DNA from: Lucinisca nassula
Lineage: Eukaryota; Mollusca; Bivalvia; Lucinida; Lucinidae
Length of the DNA: 64,000 nucleotides
Reading direction: 5' to 3'
Assembly: GCA_963580285.1 (NCBI GenBank)
Contig: OY757010.1
Span: 150,212,675-150,276,674, forward strand
The notes beneath the pieces are model-generated. The model had not been told where the DNA came from. It saw only the letters and a list, made by a program, of their open reading frames with translations, and ran no database searches. Positions 1 to 10,194 of this stretch are shown piece after piece (positions within the stretch are counted from its first letter, which is position 1; the number at the start of each line of letters is the position of its first letter). The translations under genes and the position numbers were made by a program.

Positions 1-3000
1 ACTTCAACACTGTTTGAAAATACATTTCCAATATGTCTAACTTGTCTTTTGAGATCCATATTGCCATTCCTAGCTTCTTTTGCAGCTGCATGCAACAAAT
101 TACTCATCCCTCTTTGAGATTTACTAATATATGAAACTATATACATAGCACAAGCATATGGATCTAACACAAATTGAATGTCAATGTTTGCCTTCCATGC
201 TTTTAACACACTATCATTGTACAAATTTACACGGATCTCACCCGGATTTCTTTTCAAAAACACTTTTGAAGAGTTTAAGGAACTTCTAATGCATTTAATG
301 TATTCTTGCTCACTCATTTGGACAACGTCTGTCAGAAACTCTTCATAAGACATATCATATCCATCTTTCTGATTGTTCATTGTTTTCTGTATGTTTTGGT
401 AGAGTTTATAATACTTGTCTTTTTCGGTTTCCAGAGGCTGCAAGACCAAAGTTTTGGAAAGAGGTGGTAAAGGATAACCAAATCGACATATTTTATCTTC
501 TCGTTTTCTACACGTTCTTGAATGTTTGTGAATTTGAAGTTCTATTAAACGACCAAGGTTCGGATTGTCTACAGAACATTTTAGATACTGATCCACATAA
601 GCAGCCAACCCTGCATCTGAATCCACATTGAATTTTGGTGCATTTTGTACCCATACAATCATGTGAATGTGTGGCGATCCACGTTGCTGAAATTCCACTC
701 TAAAAAAGTAATCAACAACTTTTCCAAGAGGCTCGTGTTCACTCTTTAGAACTGTGTTGATGAATTCTTTAACTCTGTGCTCGAAATATCTGGAACAAGT
801 GACTGGATCTGATTGAATGAGTTTTATCTTTTGTTCCCAAGCCAAGTTTTCAATTTGATCATCAGTGTATTTCAAATTTTTATTTAAGATAGCTAACATT
901 TTCAAAAGGTCAATCCATCTTGTATCAGCCGAGGACAATGACATAAACCAAGTTGGCAAACCCAACTGTCGAATCATAGCATAAACATCTTTTTTTCTAG
1001 ATTCTAAATATGCAGGAGAATTTCTTAGTTGCTTAAACAAATAGTAACCTTCATCATTTTTTACAATACTGTCAATGCATTCTGAGTTTCTTGCTTGTAC
1101 AGCAGTAATCTTATTTGTTCCAGTCTGACACCTTCTAACAGCAAGGTTTGCTTTATCATTCAATTGCTTCATTTGTATTTTTTTCAGTTTAAAAAATATA
1201 TTGGGTACACTGTTAGCAGCCCGCCTATCTTGACTTCTCAATTCCCACTTTGCAATATCACTATAATGTACAGGCACTTGTCTGTCATCATTAGCTATTC
1301 GCCTCTGCCCACAAAATATGGTTGGAAAACAAAGATATTCTGAATCTTTATCTTGAAATATACTTAGTGGTCGCTGACCTTCTCCAGGAGCAAATGTGAA
1401 AGTAGAGTTTCTGTTTTCAAGATCTGCATCATCCAAAAGGGTGTCAATATTTCCCACATTTTCCTGTGTGATTTCTTCTGCATCTGAATCATAAAGTTCT
1501 TCCACATGAGAAATATTATCATTTGAAATATTACCAATCTGATCATTTGAACAAATGTCACACATTTCACTAACAACATCATCAAAATCAACAATATCAT
1601 ATTTTGAACCTTCCTGTGTACACCGGTCGAAAAAATTATGTATAATCTCAGCTTGATTCTTATCATGAGTAATTTCATCAAAACCAACATTATTTGTTTC
1701 TGAACAAGCTGTTTTGTGTGACTCCAAAAATGCATGAAGGGTTTCATTGCTTTCTTCTGTGATTTTCTTTATCCATTGCTGATCAATTTCAACATTTGCA
1801 TGTTTGTACAATTCACTACCACTCAATAGCCAGTGCAAAGCACACAATACATGGAATGGTCGGACATTTTCTGAGAAAACATACGACTTAAATGACATCT
1901 TCTTCTTCAATTTCACTGCAACTGTTACATTTTCGTCAAACGGTCTTGGCAAAGCATTTACAACTGGTTGAATATCAACAGGTACATTAACAACATTTCC
2001 TTTTACTGATAACTGGCGACCTCTGGGTAGTTCTCGCATCTGCATGAATGGTATACGTAAAGCAATAAGGCGTTCTTCAAGGGGAAACAGCTCCAGTTCT
2101 TTGGGCTTTGGTGGCCACTTCATTCCATTTAAAACAGACAATTTTGGGACTTTACCACATTTAATATTGTCTTTGCATGTGCAACATATCCATTCTTCTT
2201 CATTGACTGATTTCACACCTGTTAAGTACTTTTCCTTGTCTTTACAAACAAATGTTCTAGCTTTTGATACAGTCTCTTCAAACCATGTCTGGTGACAACA
2301 ACTACACACATAGAGAGGTCCAACTGATATATTCTTGTGAAACCTTTCAATACAAACATCAATATCACTGCCACATTTTCTGCGCTTTGCAGTTAACTTT
2401 TCAATTTGTGAAAAGGATGGTTCTTTACGCTTTGTAGCCTTTCTTCTACAGTCTATAATGTTTTCAATTTTCCTGTTTCTTTCATTTAATCTCCATTGTT
2501 GTTTTGCAACCCTTTCTTGTTCTAATATGTATGGATCTGACCTTGCCTTCCTCCTTGACCGATTTTGTATTGCTATATCTTTTTGTTTGAATTCATGGCA
2601 TTTTCGAGATTCTTGTTTCTTTTTACTTTCCCATTTTTTGTATTCATCTATCAATCTGGCTCTTCTCATGCATGCCTTTGTCATATCTCTGTCTTTTTTC
2701 CGGCAGTCTTCAGATTGTCTAGCACTCTGCTTAGATTTGAGAGTATATTCTCTTTCCTTTTTTTGATATTCTTCAGACTGTCTAGCACTCTGCATAGATT
2801 TCAGCGTATATTCTCTATCTTTTTTACGGTACACTTCAGATTGTCTAGCACTCTGCTTAGATTTCTGTGTATATTCTCTATCTTTTTTACGGTACTCTTC
2901 AGTCTGTCTAGCACTCTGCATAGATTTCTGTGTATATTCTCTATCTTTTTTACGGTACTCTTCAGTCTGTCTAGCACTCTGCATAGATTTCTGTGTATAC

Positions 3001-5183
3001 TCTCTATCTTTTTTACGGTACACTTCAGATTGTCTAGCAGTCTGCATAGATTTCTGTGTATATTCTCTATCTTTTTTACGGTACTCTTCAGTCTGTCTAG
3101 CACTCTGCATAGATTTCTGTGTATATTCTCTATCTTTTTTACGGTACACTTCAGATTGTCTAGCACTCTGCATAGATTTCTGTGTATATTCTCTATCTTT
3201 TTTACGGTACTCTTCAGATTGTCTAGCACTTTGCTTAGATTTCTGTGTATATTCTCTATCTTTTTTACGGTACTCTTCAGTCTGTCTAGCACTCTGCATA
3301 GATTTCTGTGTATATTCTCTATCTTTTTTACGGTACACGTCAGATTGTCTCGCACTCTGCATAGATTTCTGTGTATATTCTCTTTCTTTTTTACGGTACT
3401 CTTCAGATTGTCTAGCACTCTGCTTAGATTTAAGAGTGTAGTTTTTGTCTTTTACTTTGAAGTTAGTGTCTTGCCTTCGTTTCTGCATATAATCTTTCAT
3501 GTATTTTTTTCTTTCTGTAACTTTTTCCGGATTCATTTTTATTTCTTTGTTCCTATTTCTTTGATTTTTAGTAACCTTTGTACTATTACATGCCTTCCTT
3601 TCAAGTCTATGCTTTTGATCCTTAAAGTATTTGCCAATAAGTGTTGCATTATTTTCACTGTTTGAATGAGTAAAAAATTCTTCTGTTGCATGTGCATTCC
3701 TCATATGGCTTTCTGACAAATTCCTCTTGTAAGTTACAGTTTTCCAAGCATACTCACATGGAGTATCAGTATGACACTTTGCAGGATTTTCAATATCAAA
3801 TACTGAATTATGTTCAAGATTAGATAAGTCAAAATCTACAGGAAGAATTTCAAACTGTGTTGAAATTGAAATCATCATACTTTCAAACAATGCATACAGA
3901 AATGAAACTAGATCATCTAAACAATTGAAACCAGCAAGTAATGATTTACCATCTGGAGTGGATAATCCATTGAAACCATGTGAATGTGAATCAAATAGAA
4001 AATATGTGCAATCCCTCTTGAACACAGAACAACAAATTGAACCAATCATTAGTAAAACACCTGGAGAATATTGTAGAGCAGTATGCAATGCTTGATGAAG
4101 TGTAGGTAAACTGGTATTGACAAATTGTTCTGTGCAAAGGCCTGTCACAACAGCAGATTTTTTCACAACAACTTGTTTGTTTAAAATTGAAACTAATCTT
4201 GGAAGTTCGTCAAAGCTAAGCAATTTACTTCTGAATTTACCTTTTGCCTTAAGATCATATATTACTTTATTATACAGGCCATCTCCAGCTAACAGAATGT
4301 TGTCTAGATCTGTACTGCAACAAATGTCTGAGTATGCTGCATAAATTAATGAACAAAGTGCATTTGCAGTGCACTGACATCCTCTAGACTCATTGCTAAA
4401 TATTTCTGACCCTTGGTGAAAAGATCCCTGTTCAAATTTGACAGAGTTAAATGGACCATTAGAAGGTTTCCATAGCATTGTTTCAGTTTGTTGCGTAAAA
4501 GGAAAGGCAGTATACATAGCTTTTTCAGCAATTTGTGTGGAGCTTGAAAATACAGGGTTTGTAACCTCTATAGGTGAATTGATATTGATATCTTGTACAA
4601 CTTGCTTTCTGTAAACATCTTTGTCATTTGTACTTTGCAGAACTTTGAAATGTTGTACTGGTTCTTTTCTGTTACCATCTTTGTCATTTGTAGTTTGCAA
4701 AACTGAGGCAATATGTGTTTTCATATTTTTGTCATTTGTACTTTTCAAAACTTTGGCAGTTTGTACTGGTTGTTTTCTGTGAACATATTTATCACTTGTA
4801 CTTTGCGCCGAAGCAACATGTGTTTTAATATTTCTTGTACTTTGCGCCGAAGCAACATGTGTTTTAATATCATTTGTACTTTGCGCCGAAGCAACATGTG
4901 TTTTCATAGCATCAGATGTTACAATGAGGCAGGTCATACCCACATCTGATATATTTGTCGACCCTGGATCAGATGATACACTGGGGCAGGTCATACCCAC
5001 ATCTGACAAGATATGCGACCCTGGCTCAGATGTCCCCATCGCTACAAGCGAATGAGGCTTAGATCCTCCATGATCTAAGAGGTGGGTAAGGCCCACATCT
5101 GAAATATGCAACCCAGGGCTGCCACCATCAGCCCTCACCACTGTCTTTGCCAATGACTTCTTCCAATTCCTCTTACGTGGCAT
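1..5183 (-). CDS. Helitron Rep/helicase protein, N-terminal ~1,727 residues (runs off left edge)
   Basis: One frame is open from the ATG at 5183 to the window edge; I read every codon and found no stop. An in-frame TGA lies two codons upstream of the ATG, which supports this start. Order of regions: Ser/Thr-rich N-terminus with short repeats (res 1-150); a cysteine-protease-like segment with Cys271 in GCQCTANAL and an Asp-Ser-His at 398-400, the C...D-x-H spacing of the OTU/C76-like ubiquitin-protease fold; a 21-residue basic tandem repeat (res ~587-827); a Cys-rich DUF6570-like region (VCSCCHQTWF, WICCTCKDNIKCG, res ~955-1000); a Helitron_like_N region; and the rolling-circle Rep domain with HIHM (res 1505-1508) and YIVSYISK (Tyr1681, Tyr1685). 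Rep nicks and joins single-stranded DNA in Helitron transposition. The SF1 helicase expected after Rep is outside the window. The intact frame suggests recent activity. Family call is firm; the protease subclass is inference. Confidence 0.9.
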   Translation of the reverse strand, partial: MPRKRNWKKSLAKTVVRADGGSPGLHISDVGLTHLLDHGGSKPHSLVAMGTSEPGSHILSDVGMTCPSVSSDPGSTNISDVGMTCLIVTSDAMKTHVASAQSTNDIKTHVASAQSTRNIKTHVASAQSTSDKYVHRKQPVQTAKVLKSTNDKNMKTHIASVLQTTNDKDGNRKEPVQHFKVLQSTNDKDVYRKQVVQDININSPIEVTNPVFSSSTQIAEKAMYTAFPFTQQTETMLWKPSNGPFNSVKFEQGSFHQGSEIFSNESRGCQCTANALCSLIYAAYSDICCSTDLDNILLAGDGLYNKVIYDLKAKGKFRSKLLSFDELPRLVSILNKQVVVKKSAVVTGLCTEQFVNTSLPTLHQALHTALQYSPGVLLMIGSICCSVFKRDCTYFLFDSHSHGFNGLSTPDGKSLLAGFNCLDDLVSFLYALFESMMISISTQFEILPVDFDLSNLEHNSVFDIENPAKCHTDTPCEYAWKTVTYKRNLSESHMRNAHATEEFFTHSNSENNATLIGKYFKDQKHRLERKACNSTKVTKNQRNRNKEIKMNPEKVTERKKYMKDYMQKRRQDTNFKVKDKNYTLKSKQSARQSEEYRKKEREYTQKSMQSARQSDVYRKKDREYTQKSMQSARQTEEYRKKDREYTQKSKQSARQSEEYRKKDREYTQKSMQSARQSEVYRKKDREYTQKSMQSARQTEEYRKKDREYTQKSMQTARQSEVYRKKDREYTQKSMQSARQTEEYRKKDREYTQKSMQSARQTEEYRKKDREYTQKSKQSARQSEVYRKKDREYTLKSMQSARQSEEYQKKEREYTLKSKQSARQSEDCRKKDRDMTKACMRRARLIDEYKKWESKKKQESRKCHEFKQKDIAIQNRSRRKARSDPYILEQERVAKQQWRLNERNRKIENIIDCRRKATKRKEPSFSQIEKLTAKRRKCGSDIDVCIERFHKNISVGPLYVCSCCHQTWFEETVSKARTFVCKDKEKYLTGVKSVNEEEWICCTCKDNIKCGKVPKLSVLNGMKWPPKPKELELFPLEERLIALRIPFMQMRELPRGRQLSVKGNVVNVPVDIQPVVNALPRPFDENVTVAVKLKKKMSFKSYVFSENVRPFHVLCALHWLLSGSELYKHANVEIDQQWIKKITEESNETLHAFLESHKTACSETNNVGFDEITHDKNQAEIIHNFFDRCTQEGSKYDIVDFDDVVSEMCDICSNDQIGNISNDNISHVEELYDSDAEEITQENVGNIDTLLDDADLENRNSTFTFAPGEGQRPLSIFQDKDSEYLCFPTIFCGQRRIANDDRQVPVHYSDIAKWELRSQDRRAANSVPNIFFKLKKIQMKQLNDKANLAVRRCQTGTNKITAVQARNSECIDSIVKNDEGYYLFKQLRNSPAYLESRKKDVYAMIRQLGLPTWFMSLSSADTRWIDLLKMLAILNKNLKYTDDQIENLAWEQKIKLIQSDPVTCSRYFEHRVKEFINTVLKSEHEPLGKVVDYFFRVEFQQRGSPHIHMIVWVQNAPKFNVDSDAGLAAYVDQYLKCSVDNPNLGRLIELQIHKHSRTCRKREDKICRFGYPLPPLSKTLVLQPLETEKDKYYKLYQNIQKTMNNQKDGYDMSYEEFLTDVVQMSEQEYIKCIRSSLNSSKVFLKRNPGEIRVNLYNDSVLKAWKANIDIQFVLDPYACAMYIVSYISKSQRGMSNLLHAAAKEARNGNMDLKRQVRHIGNVFSNSVE
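2703..3425 (-). repeat. 63-bp coding minisatellite, about 11.5 units, in the Helitron ORF
   Basis: A 63-bp unit encoding QSARQSEEYRKKDREYTQKS plus M repeats about 11 times in register with the reading frame. Units differ mainly at Ser/Thr, Glu/Val and Met/Lys positions. The predicted product is highly charged and probably helical (coiled-coil-like). Because the unit is a multiple of 3, the opposite strand and another frame are also open here; those are shadows. Confidence 0.9.
4802..4908 (-). repeat. 39-bp coding repeat, three units, in the Helitron ORF N-terminus
   Basis: Three consecutive 39-bp copies encode a 13-residue VASAQST-containing unit. Next to it (4918-5035) a second pair of repeats encodes a DVGMTC-containing unit. 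Function unknown; low-complexity linker is likely. Confidence 0.75.
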
Positions 5184-7490
5184 GCCTCAACCTGAAAGAT
5201 ACAGAAAAAACATATCTGCCTTGATACAGAAAAAAAAACATATCTGTCTTAACAGGAAATATATAGAAAATATGGGGAAATGGTGTATCGTAAAACCATT
5301 CAAAATTGTATTAATTCTAGATGGAGTTTTGTACAGAAATATATATTTTTCGCCCTTGAGCAAGGTAATTTGACATCAAAATAGGTAAAACCAAATGATT
5401 GTCCTCAAGGCTTCCATTCAATGACTTTTATTCTTCTGTGCATTCTTAAACTTCAGGTCTCAAGCCTGAGATTCTTGGTTCCAGTGTAGAAGCTAACACA
5501 GAATTTTAATATTGAATTTATGTTATGTTGGTTTATACCTAATTCTCTATCTATGGTCGGGCCCCTCAGAGTCTTAACTCTTGGTTTTGTTTTGTTTCAG
5601 CATTTCAGTTAGTTCATGCTGTTCAGTCCGCACCATTGTTTCATCTCTGCAGTTGTTTGACTTGTATGTTCTCCGAGATGTTGCACTGATGAGTTAGGAA
5701 GCCTTCATGCTGACTGAATAAATTAACTGACTACACCACAACAAAAGGGCTAGAATTGCAACCACATAAAATCAATAACCCCCACCCCCCTCCCCCTGTG
5801 GAATTCTTTTCACTGACAGTTCCAAGGCTGTTCTTCTTTTGTGGTTTATTTTTATTACTGTTTGTCATTGAATGTATGTATCACTTATATCTTTTTATTT
5901 CGGACAGCCAGTTGGCCATTTTGCTGTAAAGTAACTGTCCTTTTGGCTTTCCTCTATTGTTGTTTGCACTAGGGTCTAGATATTTCATGTTTGTGTTTCT
6001 TTCTCTTTGATGTGTCTGAAGGGAGGCAAAAGTTAATTGTGTGGATTCCTGATCATTGCTTCTCTTCTACTTTACAACTGCTCTTCTTGAATTACAGGAA
6101 GGGAACCAATGACCCCAGAAAAGATTTCAAATCAATCTTCACAACTGAATGTTGCCAATAATTGCAGATGTTCAACCCATGACCTCCTGGTTACCATTCA
6201 AACAGGCATCTGAGCTACCAAGGATAGCAAGGAAAGAGCTTGGTGCATGCGATTTTACTGTTTATAAGGAGTGTCTATTAGTCTTTCCCTTTGATGTTTT
6301 GGATAGGCACTGGGTTGTTTTGATCAGTTCATGTAGCACCTTTACAAATTAATTTGAATTCTTTTCTAGAAGTGCTCTTGACCAACATTTATTTGATACA
6401 TAGAGGGACAAGTCTAAAAAGATAATTACAATTCTTTGATACTAAATTACCCTCAAATGTCTTTAATGTTTTGTTTGATTTGTAGTTTAACGTCCCAATC
6501 AACACTATATTGGTCAGTTTGGAGATGTTGCTTACAATTTTGTGGAACTTTTACCCAACACTGAGATGAAATGATATCTTAAGCCCTGGCGCCTTATTTT
6601 ACCAATAGGGTTTATATGCATGGGCAGCACTTTGCCTGGGCAGGCTTAGATCCTGTAAGCAGTTTATCAGTACCGATGTCTGGTCATTTTCAGCTCTGAG
6701 GGGAAGCATTGTGCAGCTGATCTATTTCTTCAATCCCCGATGGGTGGGGACCCTCTATCGTTTTTGTTTACTGAAGGAAAAGTGGCATTCACCTCTGGTC
6801 TCGCGCACAATAGCATTAAATATTACTGACAACTTTAATCAAATTATCAACATGCAAGGATTTTCATGTTAATAATTGTACTTATTGCTAATGCAACTAC
6901 TGTTTCCAATCTTTCGGGGACTATATCATACAAGCTATTCTTCCATCAAACAAAAATTGATTCTTTCAAAATTATCTGACTGTTACTTACTGGTAATTAA
7001 CTAAACATTCATTTACCTTGGAACACAGTGATAAGACGTTTCAAGGAAAGTCCTGTACTCTCTTAACACATAAAACTAGACTCCTCACACTATTTCACAA
7101 CAGTTCATATATAGTAAATCAAGAATAAAGATAAATCACTTTGTCAATTCTATCATATATCCGAATACAATGTCAATGTTCTCTTTTCAAGAATCTTGTT
7201 GATACTAGAAGAAAAAGAAAACTTTATTAGACACTTAGTTCTACTAATATAAACAAACCAATTTTAAAATTACTTTCAATAAATTAAGAAAAGTAAAGTT
7301 GTTTAAACTACCAATTAGCTACGCACCATTTCAAACATTGCAGTTGCTTTGAACTCAAATCTATAAAGGTATTTAAAAGGAAATTCATAAATAATCGTCA
7401 TTATATTTAGCTGTAATGTGGATTTGGTTTGACTATGGCTTATAAATTTGATTAAAATTCTATTCATTATTCATTAAACAGTGAAAAAGG
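5184..7490. other. Non-genic stretch with repeat relics
   Basis: No exon or intact element recognised. It holds a degraded tRNA-related SINE on the minus strand near 6070-6215 (B-box-like GGGTTGAAC read on the minus strand) and a copy of the approximately 300-bp interspersed repeat at 6472-6770. The remainder is unassigned AT-rich DNA. Confidence 0.5.
6472..6770 (-). repeat. ~300-bp interspersed repeat (SINE-like), copy 1
   Basis: Same sequence as copies near 22.6, 23.2, 30.2, 33.3, 39.5, 39.9, 46.5 and 47.9 kb. On the minus strand it runs from GGGGCTTGAAGAAATAGAT to GACGTTAAACTACAAATC-like sequence. Several copies end in an (AAAC)n tail, which suggests a retroposed SINE; no clear A/B box was identified. 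Confidence 0.6.
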
Positions 7491-7494
7491 TATT

Positions 7495-7524
7495 ATAATA
7501 TGCCTCCCCACCGGGAGCATAAAA
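7495..7524 (+). repeat. Isolated 3' hairpin of a Helentron-like element
   Basis: ATGCCTCCC-acc-GGGAGCAT followed by AAAAA is the same kind of terminal hairpin found at the 3' ends of the larger elements in this window, here without a recognisable body. Confidence 0.35.
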
Positions 7525-7934
7525 ACATGATCAGCAAGGCAGTTTCACTCCAGAAAGAGACCCTCTATGCAAAGATGAAGGTATTACAACAGACAAAAGG
7601 GAAGGTTTATCTAGTGTTTCTTTAAAATCAAGTAGATCTATCACTAAAAGTGATTAATACCAACACAAATTACTGTGTTACAGGATGGTATGTTTAGGCC
7701 ACTATAAACTAGTGGCCTAAGCATTGCACTCAGCAGATTGAGCACAAAAGGTGAACATCTGATACAACTTTCACGAAAATTATTAATCTTCAGATGGTAC
7801 AGGAGATACCCTTCATCTTTATTACCTGGTACATGTATGTCTGCGATTACCCCTTTTGAAGGTATTCATTGTTCATAATGTTAGTGTTCATTTTGGATGG
7901 TTTGGGGTTGTTGTTTTTTCAGCGTTTTTGGTCC

Positions 7935-8155
7935 AGCAAACTACATTCAGGTCATTTTTAACTAACCATACTCCCAGACAGGCCTATGCTTAAGTGGTTA
8001 ACCAGTACATTGTGCATTCTTTTGCCAGAAGTTGACAACTTTCCTTCTTGAATCGGTGGAAGGGAGAGAATGGCCATAGAAATGACAGCAGGCATCAAAC
8101 CATTGACCTTTTGATCACTGGTCAATAGTGTATCCAACAGAGCTACCTAGGCCAG
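7935..8155 (-). mobile_element. tRNA-related SINE (family 4), degraded copy
   Basis: On the minus strand it begins with a tRNA-like head (GGTAGCTCTGTTGGATACAC, then GGTCAATGGTTTGATGCC with a B-box core). The body matches sequence at 61766-62045 and a relic at 6070-6215 and 26750-26900. Confidence 0.55.
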
Positions 8156-8342
8156 TTTAGGTGAACTAATATCATAAGATAAACCATCAACAATGTGCCG
8201 GGTACGACTATAAATGACACAAATACTACTCTTCATCAAGCTTGAAACTACAGATCTTTGAGGATTTGAAATGGTGCCTTGAATCTGAAAAAAAAAAAGA
8301 ATCATAGTGTCAATGTTAGTTATTACCGTTACCTTCTGTATG

Positions 8343-8572
8343 AGCCTCCGTGGCCTAGTGTATACAAGCGCTGACTCTTAATCATTAGATCTCTCACCGC
8401 TGTAGGTTGGAGCCGGGCTCGGGTCACATGTGAGATGCCAAGTTCTGTAACGGAAGGTTAGGTGGTTTTTCTCCTGGTACTCCAGTGTTCGCCCACCTCT
8501 GATTAACAATCGGCTCAATATGAGTGCAATAATCTTGAAAGGGCCATAAAACCAAAACAAAAAAAATCATTA
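8343..8572 (+). mobile_element. tRNA-derived SINE (family 1), full length
   Basis: tRNA-like head starting GCCTCCGTGGCCTAGTG with A box, then a diverged B box (GTTGGAGCC), a conserved body (CCACCTCTGATTAACAATC, AATCTTGAAAGGGCC) and an A-rich tail. It is flanked by the direct repeat TTACCTTCTGT (8331-8341 and about 8570-8580), a target-site duplication. Confidence 0.85.
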
Positions 8573-8839
8573 CCTTCTGTTTTGTTTTTCATTACTACAA
8601 AACAGCCATCAGAAGAGATAGCAAATCCCCCTGACCGACCGAAAGCCAATATTGCATTCAGAAAATTTAACACATGCAGAAAGTACACTAGAAATAAAAC
8701 ACACCAGATATCCTCAAGTTTACAGCTTTACTGCTCCATCAGCAAGACATCTGTAAAATATTGCATTAATTATATGGTTAAATACTTTTGGAATTGGGGG
8801 TGGGGGAGGGTTGGGGATGGTTTTTAAAATTAACATAGT

Positions 8840-9155
8840 ATCCAGAATTGTGGTTCTTGCTCATGATGATCTCATATAAAACTATACTAATTACCATCAA
8901 TATATCTCAAAGGGTATTGGAGTTGTCATGATCACAAGATTGTATTGGCAGAGGAGATAGCTAAATATCATGGCATACAGAGTTGTGGTTCTTGTTCATG
9001 ACATGAATTCTTGACCTCATATATAACTTTACCAAGTACATACAATATATCTCAAAGGGAAGTGAAGTTGTGGAGATAACAAGGTTGTATCTATTGACGG
9101 ATGAAGGGACTGACAGACGCGGTATCCCCTGAGCCTATTTGGCTTGAGGATAACA
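8840..9155 (+). mobile_element. Small tandem-core element with 3' hairpin
   Basis: Two approximate copies of a unit containing AATATATCTCAAAGGGA are followed by a GACGGATG/GACAGACG stretch and the hairpin CCTGAGCC-tattt-GGCTTGAGG, ending in ATAA. This is a degraded member of the hairpin-ended element class. The 5' end was not located. Confidence 0.5.
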
Positions 9156-9201
9156 AGTACAACAATGTATTATTTTCTTGATTTCACCATGCATAGACAG
9201 A

Positions 9202-9430
9202 CCTCCGTGGCCAAGTAGATAAGAACACTGACTCTTAATCATTAGGTCTCTCTCCCCTGTAGGTTTGATCCTGGCTCAGGTCATACATGAGACACCAAGT
9301 TCTGCAATGGAAGGTCAGGTGCTTTTTCTCCAGGTACTCAGGTTTTCCCCCAACTCTGATTAACAATTGGCTCGTTATGAGTGAAATAATCTTGAAAGGG
9401 CCGTAAAACCAGAACCCCAAAAAAACAGAA
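9202..9430 (+). mobile_element. tRNA-derived SINE (family 1), diverged copy
   Basis: Same head, body and order as the copy at 8343-8572, with more substitutions (ACCTCCGTGGCCAAGTAGA; GGTTTGATCC B box). It ends in a short A-rich tail. Confidence 0.8.
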
Positions 9431-9439
9431 ATGAGTCCT

Positions 9440-10190
9440 TAGGACACAGATGCCCCACCTCAAAATCCATCCAGAAATAAGATTGTGTTTAAGCTTTGGA
9501 CCCCTTTGCTTGACCTTTGACCTCGTAGTATGACCTTGACCTTGGAGGTACCGCCTGGGTTTTTGGCACAACACATCTCATGATGGTGAACATTTCTGCC
9601 AAGTTATTTCAAAATCCATCCAGAAACAAGAAAGTTATTGATTGTGTTTAAGTTTCATACTCCTTTTCTTGACCTTTGACCTCTAAGTATGACATTGACC
9701 TTGGAGATACGGTCCTAGAGTTTGACTCTCCAAGGTGGACCTAGAGTTTGGCTGCCCCAGGGCCCCATTCTGACCCCAGCACCAAATTTATTCTACTAAT
9801 CATCCCTTTGAATTTGACATTGACCTTGGAGGTACGGCCCTAGAATTTGGCTCCCCAAGGGGGACCTAGAGTTTGGCTGCCCAAGGGCCCCATTCTGACC
9901 CCAGGACCAAAATTATTCTACTAATAATCCCCTTCAATTTGATATGTTCCAAAAAACTTAAATTTTGAGGCTTCTGATTCCTTTCCCCAAAGGCCCTAAA
10001 CTGACCATAGGGTCAAATTTTTTTTTAACTAAATTCTACTAATCATCCCCTTCAATTTGATATGCCATAATTATTATGACTATATTCTGAAAAACCTAAA
10101 TCCTAAAACCAATTCAATTTGTTTTATTACATATTTCATTAATGATGCAAAGTTTGGTAGCAAAATCTATAATACATGTATATAGGAGTC
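9440..10190 (+). repeat. Degenerate tandem core (ACCTTGGAGGTACGG units)
   Basis: Repeated short blocks containing TTGACCTTGGAGGTACGG, GGGCCCCATTCTGACCCCA and TTCTACTAATCATCCCC recur with irregular spacing. This looks like the worn core of a tandem-core element, leading without a clear boundary into the 166-bp array that follows. Confidence 0.45.
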
Positions 10191-10194
10191 TCAC

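Larger units (their letters stand above)
1..5183 (-). mobile_element. Autonomous Helitron, 5' half (element ends not seen)
   Basis: The Rep reading frame defines an autonomous Helitron transcribed leftwards. Its 3' part is outside the window. I looked upstream of the ATG (5184-6000) for the ACWAG plus hairpin start seen in the small elements of this window and did not find it, so the outer boundary is unknown. Confidence 0.8.

Noticed and set aside
2565..3665. Long plus-strand frame with 21-residue repeats (LSSTLHRFLCIFSIFF type) and a 205-residue second minus frame
   Set aside because: Both are shadows created by the 63-bp repeat of the Helitron ORF; the true frame is the continuous minus-strand one with recognisable domains on both sides.
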